From assembly GCF_900148515.1 (NCBI RefSeq), contig NZ_FRXN01000003.1, positions 476,757 to 540,756 on the forward strand: a stretch of 64,000 nt of DNA, given 5' to 3'. This DNA comes from Algoriphagus zhangzhouensis. Its GTDB lineage: Bacteria > Bacteroidota > Bacteroidia > Cytophagales > Cyclobacteriaceae. Position 1 is the stretch's first letter. The number at the start of each line of letters is the position of its first letter. Below, in pieces: positions 18,228 through 27,128 of this stretch. The position numbers and the translations under genes were made by a program. The notes under the pieces are model-generated. The model was given only the letters and a program-made list of their open reading frames with translations, was not told the origin of the DNA and searched no databases.

Positions 18228-20441
18228 TTATTTATTTTCAATCTTCACAGTCTTTCCACCCGGAGGAACATTCTTTCTCAAATATTCGGTGTATAGCTTA
18301 GACAAGTGAGCATTCGTTCCTTCCCCTTCGGAAATGGAATGGGAACGGTTAGGATATGGCATGAATTGGAACAACTTGCCATGCTTGATCAACTCATTGA
18401 CCAACATCTCAGCATTATTGTAATGCACATTATCATCACCGGTACCATGGATGTATAAAAGGTTTCCTTCCAGGTTTTTGGCATGGGTAATCGGAGAACC
18501 AGCGATAAAGTCTTCTGGGTTTTCCTGAGGCAATCCCATGTAACGCTCCTGATAAATATTATCGTATGTCATTTGGTTCGCAACAGCGGCGATAGAAATA
18601 CCGGTTTTATAGATTTCAGGATATTGGAACATCAAGTTCAAGGTAGCGGAACCACCTCCGGACCAACCCCAAACCCCTACTCTTTCGGGATCCACAAAAT
18701 CCCAAGCAACAATCTGCTTGGCTGCTTCCGCCTGATCAGAGATATTTAAGCGACCGATTTTTCTGTAGATACTTTTTCTCCAAGCTCTACCCTTCGGTGC
18801 TGGAGTTCCTCTATTATCCAAACTGATATAGATATAGCCATCTTGAGCCATATCTCCTGTATATAATCTGTTTCTTCCCACTCCATAGGTATCCTTCACA
18901 TTGGCTCCCCAAGGCTCTGTATAGACAAAGAAAACAACCGGGTAAATCTGCTTCGGATCAAAATTGGAAGGCTTCACCATCCATCCGTCCATCTCGGTCC
19001 CGTCTGCCAAAGTGACTTTGAAAAACTCCACATTTGAATCCACTTGGTTGGAAGCCATATTCGCATCAATGCCCTTTTCTTTATCCAAAGGTTGATGCTT
19101 TGGCAAGGAAATCCATTCCACCATTGGCTTGACAGTATGGCTTTGAAACTGGTGCATGGCCAATGTTCCGCTTGGAGAAATGGTATAATTGTGAGTTCCT
19201 ACCTGATTGGCTGGACTCACTCTTTCTACCTCACCTTTTCCATCTAATTTGGTTCTGAAAAGATACTTCTGAGTAGCATTTTCTGGAGTCGCATGGAAAT
19301 AAACCACATTCTTCTTTTCATCGAAATGCACCAAATTCATCACATCGAAATCACCTTTGGTAATCAGAGTTTCTTTTCCGTCTAATCCGATTCTGTAGAG
19401 ATGTCTCCATCCGTCTTTATCAGATAACCATAGGAATTCCTTATTATCATTGAGCCACTTAAACTCATGTCTGTAGGTCAAAGAGTAGACATTTTCCCAG
19501 GTAGAAAGTACATCAATCCAAGCCTCATCCTGTTCCTCAGAGATCAATTCGACAGCATTATCTACGACATCTACTCCGAAAATTTTGCTATGATTTTGCT
19601 TTCGATTCAACTGCTGAACTAATAGAAAATCATCAGAATTCCACTCCATTCTTGGCAAATAATGTTGCTGAGGATCACCAGGAATGGCCAACCAAGTCAA
19701 ATTTTGATTGGCTAGTTCTATTACTCCAATTCTTGCTGGAGAAGGTGATTCTCCTACGGTTGGATATTCTACCGGAATCACCTCAGAATACACTGAATCC
19801 GTAAAATTGATCATGTCATAATCCTTGATCTTCTCGGCATCCAATTGCCAGAAAGAGATCCTTTTTCCGTCAGGACTCCATTGGAAACCGTCTCTACAGG
19901 CAAATTCCTCTTCATAAGCCCAGTCAAAAGTTCCATTGATCAATTTTCTGGTTCCATCGGTAGTCAAGGCAGTGATTTCACCAGAATTCAAATCCTCTAC
20001 ATACAAATTAAATTCGCTGACATAGGCTACTTTTTCAGCATCGGGAGAAAGCTTCGCAAAACGTAAGGAAGACTCTGGGAGTCCCTTTCCTACTTGTTGA
20101 AGTTTTTTGGAATTCAGATCCAAAACCCAGTAATCACCTTGGGTATCCAATCTCCAAACTCTTTTGGTGTTGGTATATATGAGGACTTTTTTACCATCCT
20201 CAGAAAAAGTGAAATCTCGAACAGCCAATGGAGACTCACCTGCTGGAGTCAACAACTCAGCTGGTATAACCAATGTCTCAGACTCGTCCATGATATTTTG
20301 CTGGACAATTCCGCTTTTGTTTGATTGATAAAAGGACTCTCCATCGGGAGCCCATTTAAAGGATTGGGCAAAGCTGCTTTGGGAAACAATGGCCCAAAAG
20401 CAAACTAGTACTAATTGGATTAGAAATCGGGTATTTTTCAT
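18228..20441 (-). CDS. S9 family peptidase, dipeptidyl peptidase IV-like, secreted
   Basis: The protein has 737 residues with a Sec signal peptide (about 1-25). An N-terminal beta-propeller (PF00930) covers about 60-450, and the alpha/beta hydrolase domain (PF00326) the last 230 residues. The nucleophile lies in GWSGGGS (Ser594), the acid in HGTGDDNVHY and the histidine in NRSHSI. The propeller includes WAYEEEF, matching the Glu-Glu pair that binds the free N-terminus in DPP IV. It would release X-Pro dipeptides in the periplasm. It is upstream of the M1 gene, so both are probably in one transcript. Confidence 0.92.
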   Translation of the reverse strand: MKNTRFLIQLVLVCFWAIVSQSSFAQSFKWAPDGESFYQSNKSGIVQQNIMDESETLVIPAELLTPAGESPLAVRDFTFSEDGKKVLIYTNTKRVWRLDTQGDYWVLDLNSKKLQQVGKGLPESSLRFAKLSPDAEKVAYVSEFNLYVEDLNSGEITALTTDGTRKLINGTFDWAYEEEFACRDGFQWSPDGKRISFWQLDAEKIKDYDMINFTDSVYSEVIPVEYPTVGESPSPARIGVIELANQNLTWLAIPGDPQQHYLPRMEWNSDDFLLVQQLNRKQNHSKIFGVDVVDNAVELISEEQDEAWIDVLSTWENVYSLTYRHEFKWLNDNKEFLWLSDKDGWRHLYRIGLDGKETLITKGDFDVMNLVHFDEKKNVVYFHATPENATQKYLFRTKLDGKGEVERVSPANQVGTHNYTISPSGTLAMHQFQSHTVKPMVEWISLPKHQPLDKEKGIDANMASNQVDSNVEFFKVTLADGTEMDGWMVKPSNFDPKQIYPVVFFVYTEPWGANVKDTYGVGRNRLYTGDMAQDGYIYISLDNRGTPAPKGRAWRKSIYRKIGRLNISDQAEAAKQIVAWDFVDPERVGVWGWSGGGSATLNLMFQYPEIYKTGISIAAVANQMTYDNIYQERYMGLPQENPEDFIAGSPITHAKNLEGNLLYIHGTGDDNVHYNNAEMLVNELIKHGKLFQFMPYPNRSHSISEGEGTNAHLSKLYTEYLRKNVPPGGKTVKIENK

Positions 20442-20630
20442 CCCAGAAAATTACTAGAAAAATATTATTCCTTCAGCCAGAATGGGATAAAGCTCTTGTA
20501 TGGGATGTTATTTTATATAAAAAGAGGATATGAGGTGGTAAAATGAAAAAATCTAGTTCAAACCACAATCCTTGAAACAGATAAAAAAACTAATTCTTCA
20601 TTGTTAAACCCTTTTTAATATCTCATTCAA

Positions 20631-20656
20631 GGTACTTTTTAAAGACAAAAAGTACC
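20631..20656. repeat. Perfect 10-bp hairpin in intergenic repeat zone
   Basis: GGTACTTTTT (20631-20640) pairs with AAAAAGTACC (20647-20656) over a 6-base loop, AAAGAC. The sequence style (CTTTT, then AAGACAAAA) matches the hairpins ending the repeat copies at 20807-20832 and 29389-29414, so it seems to be a shorter relative. Confidence 0.6.
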
Positions 20657-20727
20657 CAATCCTCGATAAGCATCGGGATCTTTTAAGGTTCTTTTATTTT
20701 TAAAATCTTGTTAATATTTCAACTCTT

Positions 20728-20832
20728 GTGGTGCGGTGGGAGGATTTGGCAGCGGGGAGTGCGTAGGATTTGTGCGGCTGAAGCTTTGCCAAATCTTGAT
20801 CTTTTAGTCCTTTTGTATCAAGACAAAAGGAC
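20728..20832. repeat. Dispersed intergenic element, copy 1 (hairpin-ended)
   Basis: This stretch of about 105 bases matches 29311-29414 along its length. Shared blocks are GGTGCGGTGGGAGG/GGCGCGGTGGGAGG, GGCAGCGGGG, GAAGCTTTGCCA, ATCTTGA.CTTTT and a 3' hairpin. Here the hairpin is GTCCTTTTG (20807-20815) with CAAAAGGAC (20824-20832). Two stem positions differ between the copies in a compensated way, GTCC/GGAC here and GTTC/GAAC there. The whole spacer 20442-20925 contains no convincing gene. Confidence 0.75.
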
Positions 20833-20859
20833 ATTTAACTATAAAAGGTAGAAAAATTA

Positions 20860-20891
20860 AATCCCGATTAAAGAAAAATTTAACCGGGATT
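20860..20891 (-). terminator. Probable terminator of the cupin gene
   Basis: AATCCCG.TTAAA (from 20860) pairs with TTTAA.CGGGATT (to 20891) around a short A-rich loop. On the minus strand it is followed by a T-rich stretch, placing it downstream of the cupin gene that ends at 20926. Confidence 0.55.
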
Positions 20892-20925
20892 CTAAAACTT
20901 CAAATTTTATCTAAACATCAATAAA

Positions 20926-21432
20926 TCACCTTCCAAAATCATCCTGAAGACGAACAATATCGTCCTCATCAGATGGCTTAGAAGCATCGGTATGTTGCCA
21001 GATTTCTGCAACCATCCCCCAATCTTCCATTCCAATCAACCTATGTCTCTCGCCTTGCTGCAACTTGATCTTGTCCCCTTTCTCCAACACCTTGACCTCA
21101 GATTCCACATCTGTCAAACTAGTCGCAACTGATACTTCCCCATCAATACATCTCCAGATTTCAGCCCTGCGGAAGTGATACTGCCAGCTCAACCTTTTCT
21201 CAGGAGCTACCAATAAAATCTTAGGGCTTAGCTTCTCAGATATTTTTAGGCTTTCAAAATCCTCCTCCGGGAAGAACTCTTTGGCAAAATCTGCCGCCTG
21301 AGCTTCATTCAAAACCAAGAATCCACCCCATGGGCGTTCTCTGTCCTGCTTAACGATCTCAAAACCAAGATCTCCCATTAATTTCTCTGCTTTCGCAAAA
21401 ACTTCTTCTTTTGTTCTCATGGTGGTTTTCAT
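20926..21432 (-). CDS. Cupin protein, mannose-6-phosphate isomerase type II-like
   Basis: The protein has 168 residues with one cupin domain. The metal-site pattern is visible: WQYHFRRAEIWRCIDGEVSV gives the histidine and glutamate of motif 1, and GERHRLIG gives the histidine of motif 2. The family is related to the C-terminal half of AlgA/ManC and to type II phosphomannose isomerases, and is common as a single-domain protein in Bacteroidota. The likely role is a sugar-phosphate isomerase, but the substrate is not proven by sequence. It is cytosolic, as there is no signal peptide. It is divergent from the aminotransferase gene. Confidence 0.75.
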   Translation of the reverse strand: MKTTMRTKEEVFAKAEKLMGDLGFEIVKQDRERPWGGFLVLNEAQAADFAKEFFPEEDFESLKISEKLSPKILLVAPEKRLSWQYHFRRAEIWRCIDGEVSVATSLTDVESEVKVLEKGDKIKLQQGERHRLIGMEDWGMVAEIWQHTDASKPSDEDDIVRLQDDFGR

Positions 21433-21602
21433 AAAAATTGGCGCTGCTAAGGTAATTTATCTTCCTTTTTTTCACTCTGAATTTTACATAAAAAGTCGGG
21501 CCAATATTTTGAAGATCGAGTTCCAACAATCAGAAAATGGAGGAATTTTGATTGGAAATCAATCAAGCTATCCCTAGCTTTTCATCTGAATTGAAAATCT
21601 CC

Positions 21603-22913
21603 ATGAACTCATCAACCCTTTCCGATAAAGGCTTTACGGCCACCCAAACTCCAGCAAGAGTAGATATGAAAATCTATTTCGAAGCTCTGGAAAATTTGTA
21701 CCATCCTACTGACAATCCAAGCGGTGCCTTACCGATGAATGTGGCCGAAAATCACCTGTGCTGGGAAATGCTGCGAGAAAGAATCCAAAAAGTCACTCGG
21801 GAAAATGATATTCCAGAATGGGTTGCCAGCTATACCGATCCTTCGGGTGCGCCTTCGTTTCGGGAGGCTACCGCCGGTTTTCTCTCCAAATTTCTATTCA
21901 AGGTTCCGGTAGTTCCAGAAAGCATCGCTTTTTCAAGTGGGGCAACATCCGTCATCGAGATGACTGCTTTTCTTTTGGCAAATCCGGGAGACACAGCTGT
22001 GATTCCAGCGCCAAGTTATCCAGTTTATACCGGAGACATCGGAGTAGTTCCTAGTGTCAAAAGGTACGATCTGCAAACACATACTGAGATTTCTGAACTC
22101 AAAAATGGAGTTCCGATTTCTCTGGATCAGTTGGAAAAAGCCAAAACAGACATAGAAGGGGCTGGAAGTAAATTTAAAATCCTCATTCTGACTTCTCCAG
22201 ACAATCCGACTGGGGCAATCTATTCAGAAAAGCAACTGAGAGAAATAGCTGATTGGTGCATCCAAAATGAAGTGCATTTGATCGTGAATGAAATCTATGG
22301 GCTTTCTCAAATTGACATTACCCATCCAGAACTCAAAGGTGATTATTCCAATCCGATTGAATTTGTTTCTTTTGGAAATTTGATGTCTGAGTACAAAAGT
22401 CCATTTCTTCATTTTTGGTATTCTTTCTCCAAAGATTTAGGGATTTCAGGTTTTCGAATTGGCTTGGTTCATTCCCATAATCAAGAGTTTCTGGATGCTT
22501 ATAGAAATGCAGGCATGGGCCATTCCATTTCCAATTTCACACAATGGGTCATGCAGGAAGTGATGGCTGATCATGCCTTCCTAGAATCTTATTTCAGGGC
22601 CTATCCAAAGGAACTCACCCAATCCTATTTGATCGTGATTCGAGCATTGAGAGAAATGGGGATTGATTACAGTCCTTCGTATGGAAGCTTGTTTGTGTGG
22701 ATGGATATTTCCAGATTCTTGACGGAGAAAACAGAAAAAGGAGAAGAAGAAATCTGGCTTGATATCTATGAGAAAACTGGAATCCTAATTACTCCTGCTA
22801 ATGGCTTTGGACATAAAATAAGAGGCTTATTCCGAATGGTGATCACTGGAATGAATCATGAAACACTACAGGTAGCCATGAATCGATTGAAAGACTATTT
22901 TAGTCAAAAATAA
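21603..22913 (+). CDS. PLP-dependent aminotransferase, class I/II
   Basis: The protein has 436 residues from the ATG at 21603. The frame extends to a TTG at 21552, but the ATG sits at the natural start. The PLP lysine is K277 in SFSKDLGISGFRIG, and the cofactor Asn/Tyr regions are visible in TSPDNPTGAIYS and VNEIYG. The whole resembles the ACC-synthase-like branch of fold-type I aminotransferases, whose bacterial members have varied amino acid substrates. The substrate is unknown. The serine hydrolase follows after 11 bases, so the two are probably co-transcribed. Confidence 0.88.
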   Translation: MNSSTLSDKGFTATQTPARVDMKIYFEALENLYHPTDNPSGALPMNVAENHLCWEMLRERIQKVTRENDIPEWVASYTDPSGAPSFREATAGFLSKFLFKVPVVPESIAFSSGATSVIEMTAFLLANPGDTAVIPAPSYPVYTGDIGVVPSVKRYDLQTHTEISELKNGVPISLDQLEKAKTDIEGAGSKFKILILTSPDNPTGAIYSEKQLREIADWCIQNEVHLIVNEIYGLSQIDITHPELKGDYSNPIEFVSFGNLMSEYKSPFLHFWYSFSKDLGISGFRIGLVHSHNQEFLDAYRNAGMGHSISNFTQWVMQEVMADHAFLESYFRAYPKELTQSYLIVIRALREMGIDYSPSYGSLFVWMDISRFLTEKTEKGEEEIWLDIYEKTGILITPANGFGHKIRGLFRMVITGMNHETLQVAMNRLKDYFSQK

Positions 22914-22924
22914 CCCACTCCAAG

Positions 22925-24010
22925 ATGAAAAAACTAGCTATCCTTTTCTTCACTTTTTCATTACTAATTCATGTAAAAGCCCAAGACTTTCAAAAGGTAC
23001 TGGATCAGGAATTGAATTCTAAAATCCCTGGAATTTTGGTAAGTATTGCATCTGGAGACAATCAACTTACCTGGTCGGGAGCAGCGGGTTTGGACCTGAT
23101 CGAACCGGCAGATACCTTGGAAGCTGATCAAACCTTCCGAATTGCCAGCGTCACCAAAACCTATGTGGCGGCCAGCATACTTCGACTGATGGAATTGGGG
23201 GTTTTGGATTTGGAGGATCCAATTTCCAAACATCTAGCTCCGGAATACACGGCCATTCTTTCTCAGGATTATGACTTGGATCAAATTACGATCAGGCAGA
23301 CCTTAAGACATTCAGCGGGCTTTTTTGACCATACCCATGCCCCTGAATTCTTTGACATCATCCTCAAAACTCCGGATCACGAATGGACCCGAACAGAGCA
23401 GTTTCAGATGTGTGTCGACAAAGGAGAACCCATCGGTCCTCCTGGACAGCAGTTTAGCTATTCGGATACTGGCTATGTGATTTTGGGAGATATTATAGAA
23501 AAGTATACCGGAAAAAATCTGGATGGCGGGATCAAAGAACTCCTCAATTTGGAAGGGTTGGGATTGGAGAGAACAGACTTCGAACGAAAGGATTCTAAGA
23601 CGGATGAAAAGCGAATTCACCAATATTTTCAGGGTATGGACACCTATGAGTTCAGCCCGACTATGGATTATTATGGAGGTGGCGGATTCCTTTCTACCAC
23701 CGAGGAACTGGTAGATTTCTTTCAGGCATTATTTCAGGGGAAAATCTTCAAAAATCCAGAGACATTGGACATTATGTTGGAACCAGTGACTTATGAGAAA
23801 AAATCCAATATGGATTATCAAATGGGGATGTATAAGGTAAAAATTGAAGGAATGGATGCTTTTACACATTCGGGTTTTTGGGGAACGCAGGTGGTTTATA
23901 TTCCAGAAAAAGATCTCTACATGGCGGCAAACTATTCCAGTATCTGGAGAGGAAGTGCGGTCGCACCCGTTTTTGGAAAAATCGTGAAGGAGTTGGAGAA
24001 AGGGTATTAG
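22925..24010 (+). CDS. Serine hydrolase of the class C beta-lactamase / DD-peptidase fold, secreted
   Basis: The protein has 361 residues with a Sec signal peptide (about 1-19). The nucleophile motif is S75-V-T-K78 in RIASVTKTY. The second motif is YSDTGY (Y-x-D variant of Y-x-N), and the third is HSG in FTHSGFWG, standing in for KTG. This pattern is usual for the beta-lactamase-related esterases and D-aminopeptidases (PF00144), which are not necessarily antibiotic-degrading. The likely location is the periplasm. It lies 11 bases after the aminotransferase gene. I would not call it a resistance gene. Confidence 0.87.
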   Translation: MKKLAILFFTFSLLIHVKAQDFQKVLDQELNSKIPGILVSIASGDNQLTWSGAAGLDLIEPADTLEADQTFRIASVTKTYVAASILRLMELGVLDLEDPISKHLAPEYTAILSQDYDLDQITIRQTLRHSAGFFDHTHAPEFFDIILKTPDHEWTRTEQFQMCVDKGEPIGPPGQQFSYSDTGYVILGDIIEKYTGKNLDGGIKELLNLEGLGLERTDFERKDSKTDEKRIHQYFQGMDTYEFSPTMDYYGGGGFLSTTEELVDFFQALFQGKIFKNPETLDIMLEPVTYEKKSNMDYQMGMYKVKIEGMDAFTHSGFWGTQVVYIPEKDLYMAANYSSIWRGSAVAPVFGKIVKELEKGY

Positions 24011-24248
24011 ATTTCCCACGGATCAACACAGAAAAGAAACTTATATTCTCTGATTCTTTTTTATTTCAGCGGAGCTGTATTTCTAATCTATTTCGCGAAG
24101 CGTATTTCTTTGAATTAAATGAATCAACTCAACTTTTAAAACGCCTCCCAACGGACATTTCACTGTCCGAAAAAGAACAATCCAATCCTTAAAATCAGCC
24201 TTTACAAGCTTCAAACCCAGATGGCATTGAGATTGAGATTAATTGAAT

Positions 24249-24440
24249 ATGCTAAACTTCTTACTCTGGTTGATTCTATTGGTCCTATGCTGGCCAATCG
24301 CCATCCTCGCCATCATTCTTTATCCTATCGTTTGGTTGCTCCTGTTGCCATTTAGACTCTTGGGGTTTGCCATTGATCTATCCTTCGACCTGATCAAAAA
24401 CATCCTGATGCTGCCTTTTAACATCTTAAAAAAAGCCTAG
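24249..24440 (+). CDS. Small hydrophobic membrane protein, unknown function
   Basis: This 63-residue protein starts at the ATG at 24249. Nearly the whole chain is hydrophobic, with LLWLILLVLCWPIAILAII followed by a second and third hydrophobic stretch, and it ends with a short basic tail, NILKKA. It looks like a two- or three-segment inner-membrane peptide or a re-entrant amphipathic protein. I recognise no family. Neighbours give no functional clue. It is supported as a gene by its strongly biased composition and clean stop, but not by an obvious ribosome binding site. Confidence 0.6.
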   Translation: MLNFLLWLILLVLCWPIAILAIILYPIVWLLLLPFRLLGFAIDLSFDLIKNILMLPFNILKKA

Positions 24441-24820
24441 AGTAATAAGTTTGAGATTTGAAAATTCAGATTTGAGATTTTAGAACCGACCACCAAGAAT
24501 CAAGATTGGAGAATAAAGGATTATGAGAGTAAGAGACTGGAAATTAAGAGATTGTAGATTCTAGATTTGAAATTTTTGGAACCATAAAAATCTCATCAAG
24601 GATTCTAACCCTGAAGGGGTTTAACATGAATAGCCCTACCAAAGGCAGGCAGGCCTGGGCTTTAGCCCGGGGTAGACAAAAAAATTTCCTCCTCCCCTCG
24701 ACCACCAGATTTATTGGGGACAATAAAACATATTTCCGAGGAGGTAAAGGGGAATAAAATTGGAATACCTCAATCATAAGATAAGCTTATATTGTATTAT
24801 CGGTTTCAAATCCTTCCAAA
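24441..24820. other. Repeat-derived intergenic region
   Basis: This spacer holds, in order, a degenerate purine-rich tandem (GAGATTTGA, GATTTTAGAACC and AAGAATCAAGA words, 24449-24560) and the palindromic element described at 24600-24676. A further C-rich/G-rich inverted stretch follows: TTTCCTCCTCCCCTC at about 24686 faces CCGAGGAGGTAAAGGGG at about 24736. The last part may belong to the same repeat. No gene is seen. Confidence 0.6.
24600..24676 (-). repeat. REP-like palindromic element, copy R1 (reverse orientation)
   Basis: Read on the minus strand it gives CCGGGCTAAAGCCC, then CCTGCCTGCCTTTGGTAGGGC, TATTCATGTT and CCCCTTCAGGGTT. This is the same order as copies R2 and R3 near 29.2 and 29.5 kb. 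The first hairpin has GGGCT/AGCCC here and GGGTT/AACCC there, a compensated change. It is a small non-coding element about 75 bases long. Confidence 0.7.
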
Positions 24821-25219
24821 ATGAGCTTTCTCAAAACCAAACTCCTCCCAATACTTTTAGCGACCATCTGGATCAGTATTTCAGAGTTTTTTCGAAATGA
24901 AATCCTTCTCAAAGAGCATTGGGTTTCACATTACCAAGAGCTTGGTCTCACCTTTCCCTCCGACCCCATCAATGGCGCTATTTGGGGTTTATGGTCCTTA
25001 TTTTTTGCAATAGGAATCTTTATCATTTCTAGAAAATTCACCCTTATCCAAACCACTCTTCTCTCCTGGTGGATGGGATTTATTCTGATGTGGGTGGTAA
25101 CAGGAAATATGGCAGTTCTACCTTTTAGTATTTTACCTTTTGCCGTTCCTTTAAGTTTTTTAGAGGCTTTTGTGGCTTCTTGGATTATGGTGAAAATGGC
25201 TAAAAAACCAGTCAACTAA
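24821..25219 (+). CDS. Multi-pass membrane protein, unknown function
   Basis: The protein has 132 residues and about four hydrophobic segments (roughly residues 8-24, 47-66, 76-96 and 100-122). A charged stretch after the first segment (SEFFRNEILLKEHW) is followed by GAIWGLWSLFFAIGIF. The architecture resembles small conserved Bacteroidota membrane proteins of unknown function, and no catalytic motif is seen. It is preceded by a repeat zone and followed by the first ACCCAGTACAGGGTATA copy. It is probably a monocistronic gene. Confidence 0.7.
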   Translation: MSFLKTKLLPILLATIWISISEFFRNEILLKEHWVSHYQELGLTFPSDPINGAIWGLWSLFFAIGIFIISRKFTLIQTTLLSWWMGFILMWVVTGNMAVLPFSILPFAVPLSFLEAFVASWIMVKMAKKPVN

Positions 25220-25237
25220 ACCAGTTCCACTTATAAA

Positions 25238-25325
25238 AATACCCAGTACAGGGTATAAAAATTCTTTAGAATTTACTTTTCTTGGGATAATCGGAATTGT
25301 CAAAACGAATGAGAGGTTCAAAAGA
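25238..25325. repeat. ACCCAGTACAGGGTATA repeat, copy A
   Basis: This is a region of about 85 bases starting with ACCCAGTACAGGGTATA, a short ACCC/GGGT hairpin, then AAAT, CTTTTCTT, GGG, ATCGGA and TCAAAACGA. Copy B at 26262-26350 repeats the same blocks in the same order. Copy A lies immediately upstream of the DUF6090 gene, so it may be that gene's promoter region. Confidence 0.65.
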
Positions 25326-25369
25326 ACTCTAATTTGATCCGATCAAAGCAATTTCCCAGTTCAGACATC

Positions 25370-26125
25370 ATGATCCAATTCTTTCGAAAAATTAGACAAA
25401 ATCTACTCCCCGAAAACAAATTCGGGAAATATCTAACCTATGCAATAGGAGAAATTATTCTTGTAGTTATTGGTATTCTAATAGCCCTACAAATTAATAA
25501 CTGGAACATCAGCAAAAGTAATCTAATAGAATCTAATGCATTTGTAGCTCGACTAAAAGCCGAAGTAAAAAGTAATATAGCTTTTACCCAGGAGGAGATT
25601 GATAAAAAAGAAAGCCAAAGGAGCAGTTCTTTAGCTATTTTAAAAATGTTTGATAAAGATATTACCAAACTTTCTTCCAAGACATTGGATAGCCTAATCA
25701 TCATAACTATGGCAAATGGCAACATGGAGTTTAAAAATGGAACCTTAAACGAAGGACTGAATACTGGAAAGGTCGCTCTTATTAAATCCGATTCCTTAAA
25801 GACACTTTTATACGGCTTGCCATCTCTAGTCGAAGAGGTTAGAACTGGAGAAAAATACATGAACGAAGACCTTAACCAATATTTTTATCCCTTCATATAT
25901 GAGCATATCAGTTTCAGACAGATGGACTATGAGCATAGTGAACATGGAGAATTAATCGGACCTTCAAAATTTAGTAACCATAACAATTTAAGTGTACTGA
26001 ATATTTTAAAGTTTGAAAGCTTAATAGACAATATATTCTATAACTCAAATGTACAAATCGGCAACTACCATAGACTTAAAAATGAGTTAGAAAACCTCTA
26101 TGAATTAATCGAGGAATATGACTAA
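25370..26125 (+). CDS. DUF6090 family membrane protein
   Basis: The protein has 251 residues from the ATG at 25370. That start gives MIQFFRKIRQNLLPENKFGKY, the typical opening of the family, followed by one transmembrane helix, LTYAIGEIILVVIGILIALQI, and then NNWN. These are the hallmarks of DUF6090, a large Bacteroidota family of unknown function often present in tandem. The rest is helical and rich in Glu and Lys, predicted cytosolic or periplasmic. The upstream repeat copy and a second copy after the gene suggest that a former tandem partner was replaced. Confidence 0.85.
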   Translation: MIQFFRKIRQNLLPENKFGKYLTYAIGEIILVVIGILIALQINNWNISKSNLIESNAFVARLKAEVKSNIAFTQEEIDKKESQRSSSLAILKMFDKDITKLSSKTLDSLIIITMANGNMEFKNGTLNEGLNTGKVALIKSDSLKTLLYGLPSLVEEVRTGEKYMNEDLNQYFYPFIYEHISFRQMDYEHSEHGELIGPSKFSNHNNLSVLNILKFESLIDNIFYNSNVQIGNYHRLKNELENLYELIEEYD

Positions 26126-26261
26126 AATAATGAAAGCGCAACAATGGCTTCTATGAATAATCAATTCCCAAAGTTTTATCAATCATACTGAATCCTTTAA
26201 TTATTTTTTCATCGAAAGCAATGCGAGGAGCGAAATAATCTCAAAAACAGAGACTTCCAAC

Positions 26262-26350
26262 TAAAGACACCCAGTACAGGGTATATAAATCTTTCAAAAA
26301 AGGCTTTTCTTAGGGCATCGGATTTTTCAAAACGAGTAACTCGGATTTTT
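26262..26350. repeat. ACCCAGTACAGGGTATA repeat, copy B
   Basis: Second copy of the block sequence found at 25238-25325, again with ACCCAGTACAGGGTATA followed by CTTTTCTT, GGG, ATCGGA and TCAAAACGAGTA. No DUF6090 gene follows this copy; an orphan gene starts at 26505 instead. Confidence 0.65.
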
Positions 26351-26504
26351 TGAGGGTATAGATTTTTTGGGAAATCACAGGGATTTGAATCGAATCTATG
26401 CGTTTGCATTCAAAAATAAAGATGAATACAAACCTGTATATATCCTCCCAAATCCAAGGGGATAAATACGGGAATGCTGAATTAATAAATGAGTTGCCAT
26501 TAAT

Positions 26505-27107
26505 ATGAATAAAATGCTAGTCAAAATATTAATCCTGATTCCAATACTGGGTTTTTCACAGAATTGGACCATTCCGACAATTGATTGGCAAGGAGAAACG
26601 GCAACTAAAAACACCTACGTGGACTTGCTAAAGTTAAAAGACCGAAATTCACTAATAATAAGAATAGCTTATTCATCATACTGGACAAAAGGACAGAATT
26701 CGGAATTTATTGTTTACCAAAATGACGGAAAAGTATTAAGGTTCAATGTCTTTCAACCGAATTCGACAGAATTGAAAACAAAAATTAAAAGGAAAAGAAT
26801 TAGTAAAAAAGAATATGAACAATATTGGAATCACCTAAACGATATCGTTCAAGGAGATAAGTATCTAATTGATAAGTCTAAACTTAATATCACAGAAAAA
26901 AAAGGAGAAGAACTAGGGACAATAAAAACGGTGAGTGTTTCTGATGGGGCCAATTACAGCTTTTCGATGTGCCAAGGAAAGAATTATATAGCCTATGGAA
27001 GCTATTCACCAATAACATTCATAGAAAGAGAATTCCCTGGTTGGCAAGAAAGACAAAAACTTGTTGACTTAATGAACGGATTTGTAGAACTAACAGAAAG
27101 ATACTAG
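26505..27107 (+). CDS. Hypothetical secreted protein
   Basis: The protein has 200 residues. It begins with a short Sec signal (MNKMLVKILILIPILGFSQ) and then a Trp- and Tyr-rich soluble part with TIDWQGETA and SSYWTKGQNSEF. A basic stretch, TKIKRKRISKKEYEQYW, lies in the middle. I recognise no family. The gene is more A-rich than the neighbouring metabolic genes, which suggests recent transfer (inference). Its stop is followed at once by TGGCAACAAAGCATATAG, a motif also found after the two neighbouring genes. Confidence 0.7.
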   Translation: MNKMLVKILILIPILGFSQNWTIPTIDWQGETATKNTYVDLLKLKDRNSLIIRIAYSSYWTKGQNSEFIVYQNDGKVLRFNVFQPNSTELKTKIKRKRISKKEYEQYWNHLNDIVQGDKYLIDKSKLNITEKKGEELGTIKTVSVSDGANYSFSMCQGKNYIAYGSYSPITFIEREFPGWQERQKLVDLMNGFVELTERY

Positions 27108-27128
27108 TGGCAACAAAGCATATAGCTA

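Noticed and set aside
22925..24010. Beta-lactamase resistance gene
   Set aside because: The Y-x-D and HSG motifs fit the broad PF00144 esterase/peptidase group; resistance cannot be inferred.
24152..24169. CGGACA/TGTCCG hairpin as terminator of the serine hydrolase gene
   Set aside because: The stem is short and followed by A, not T, on the coding strand; it lies 140 bases after the stop.
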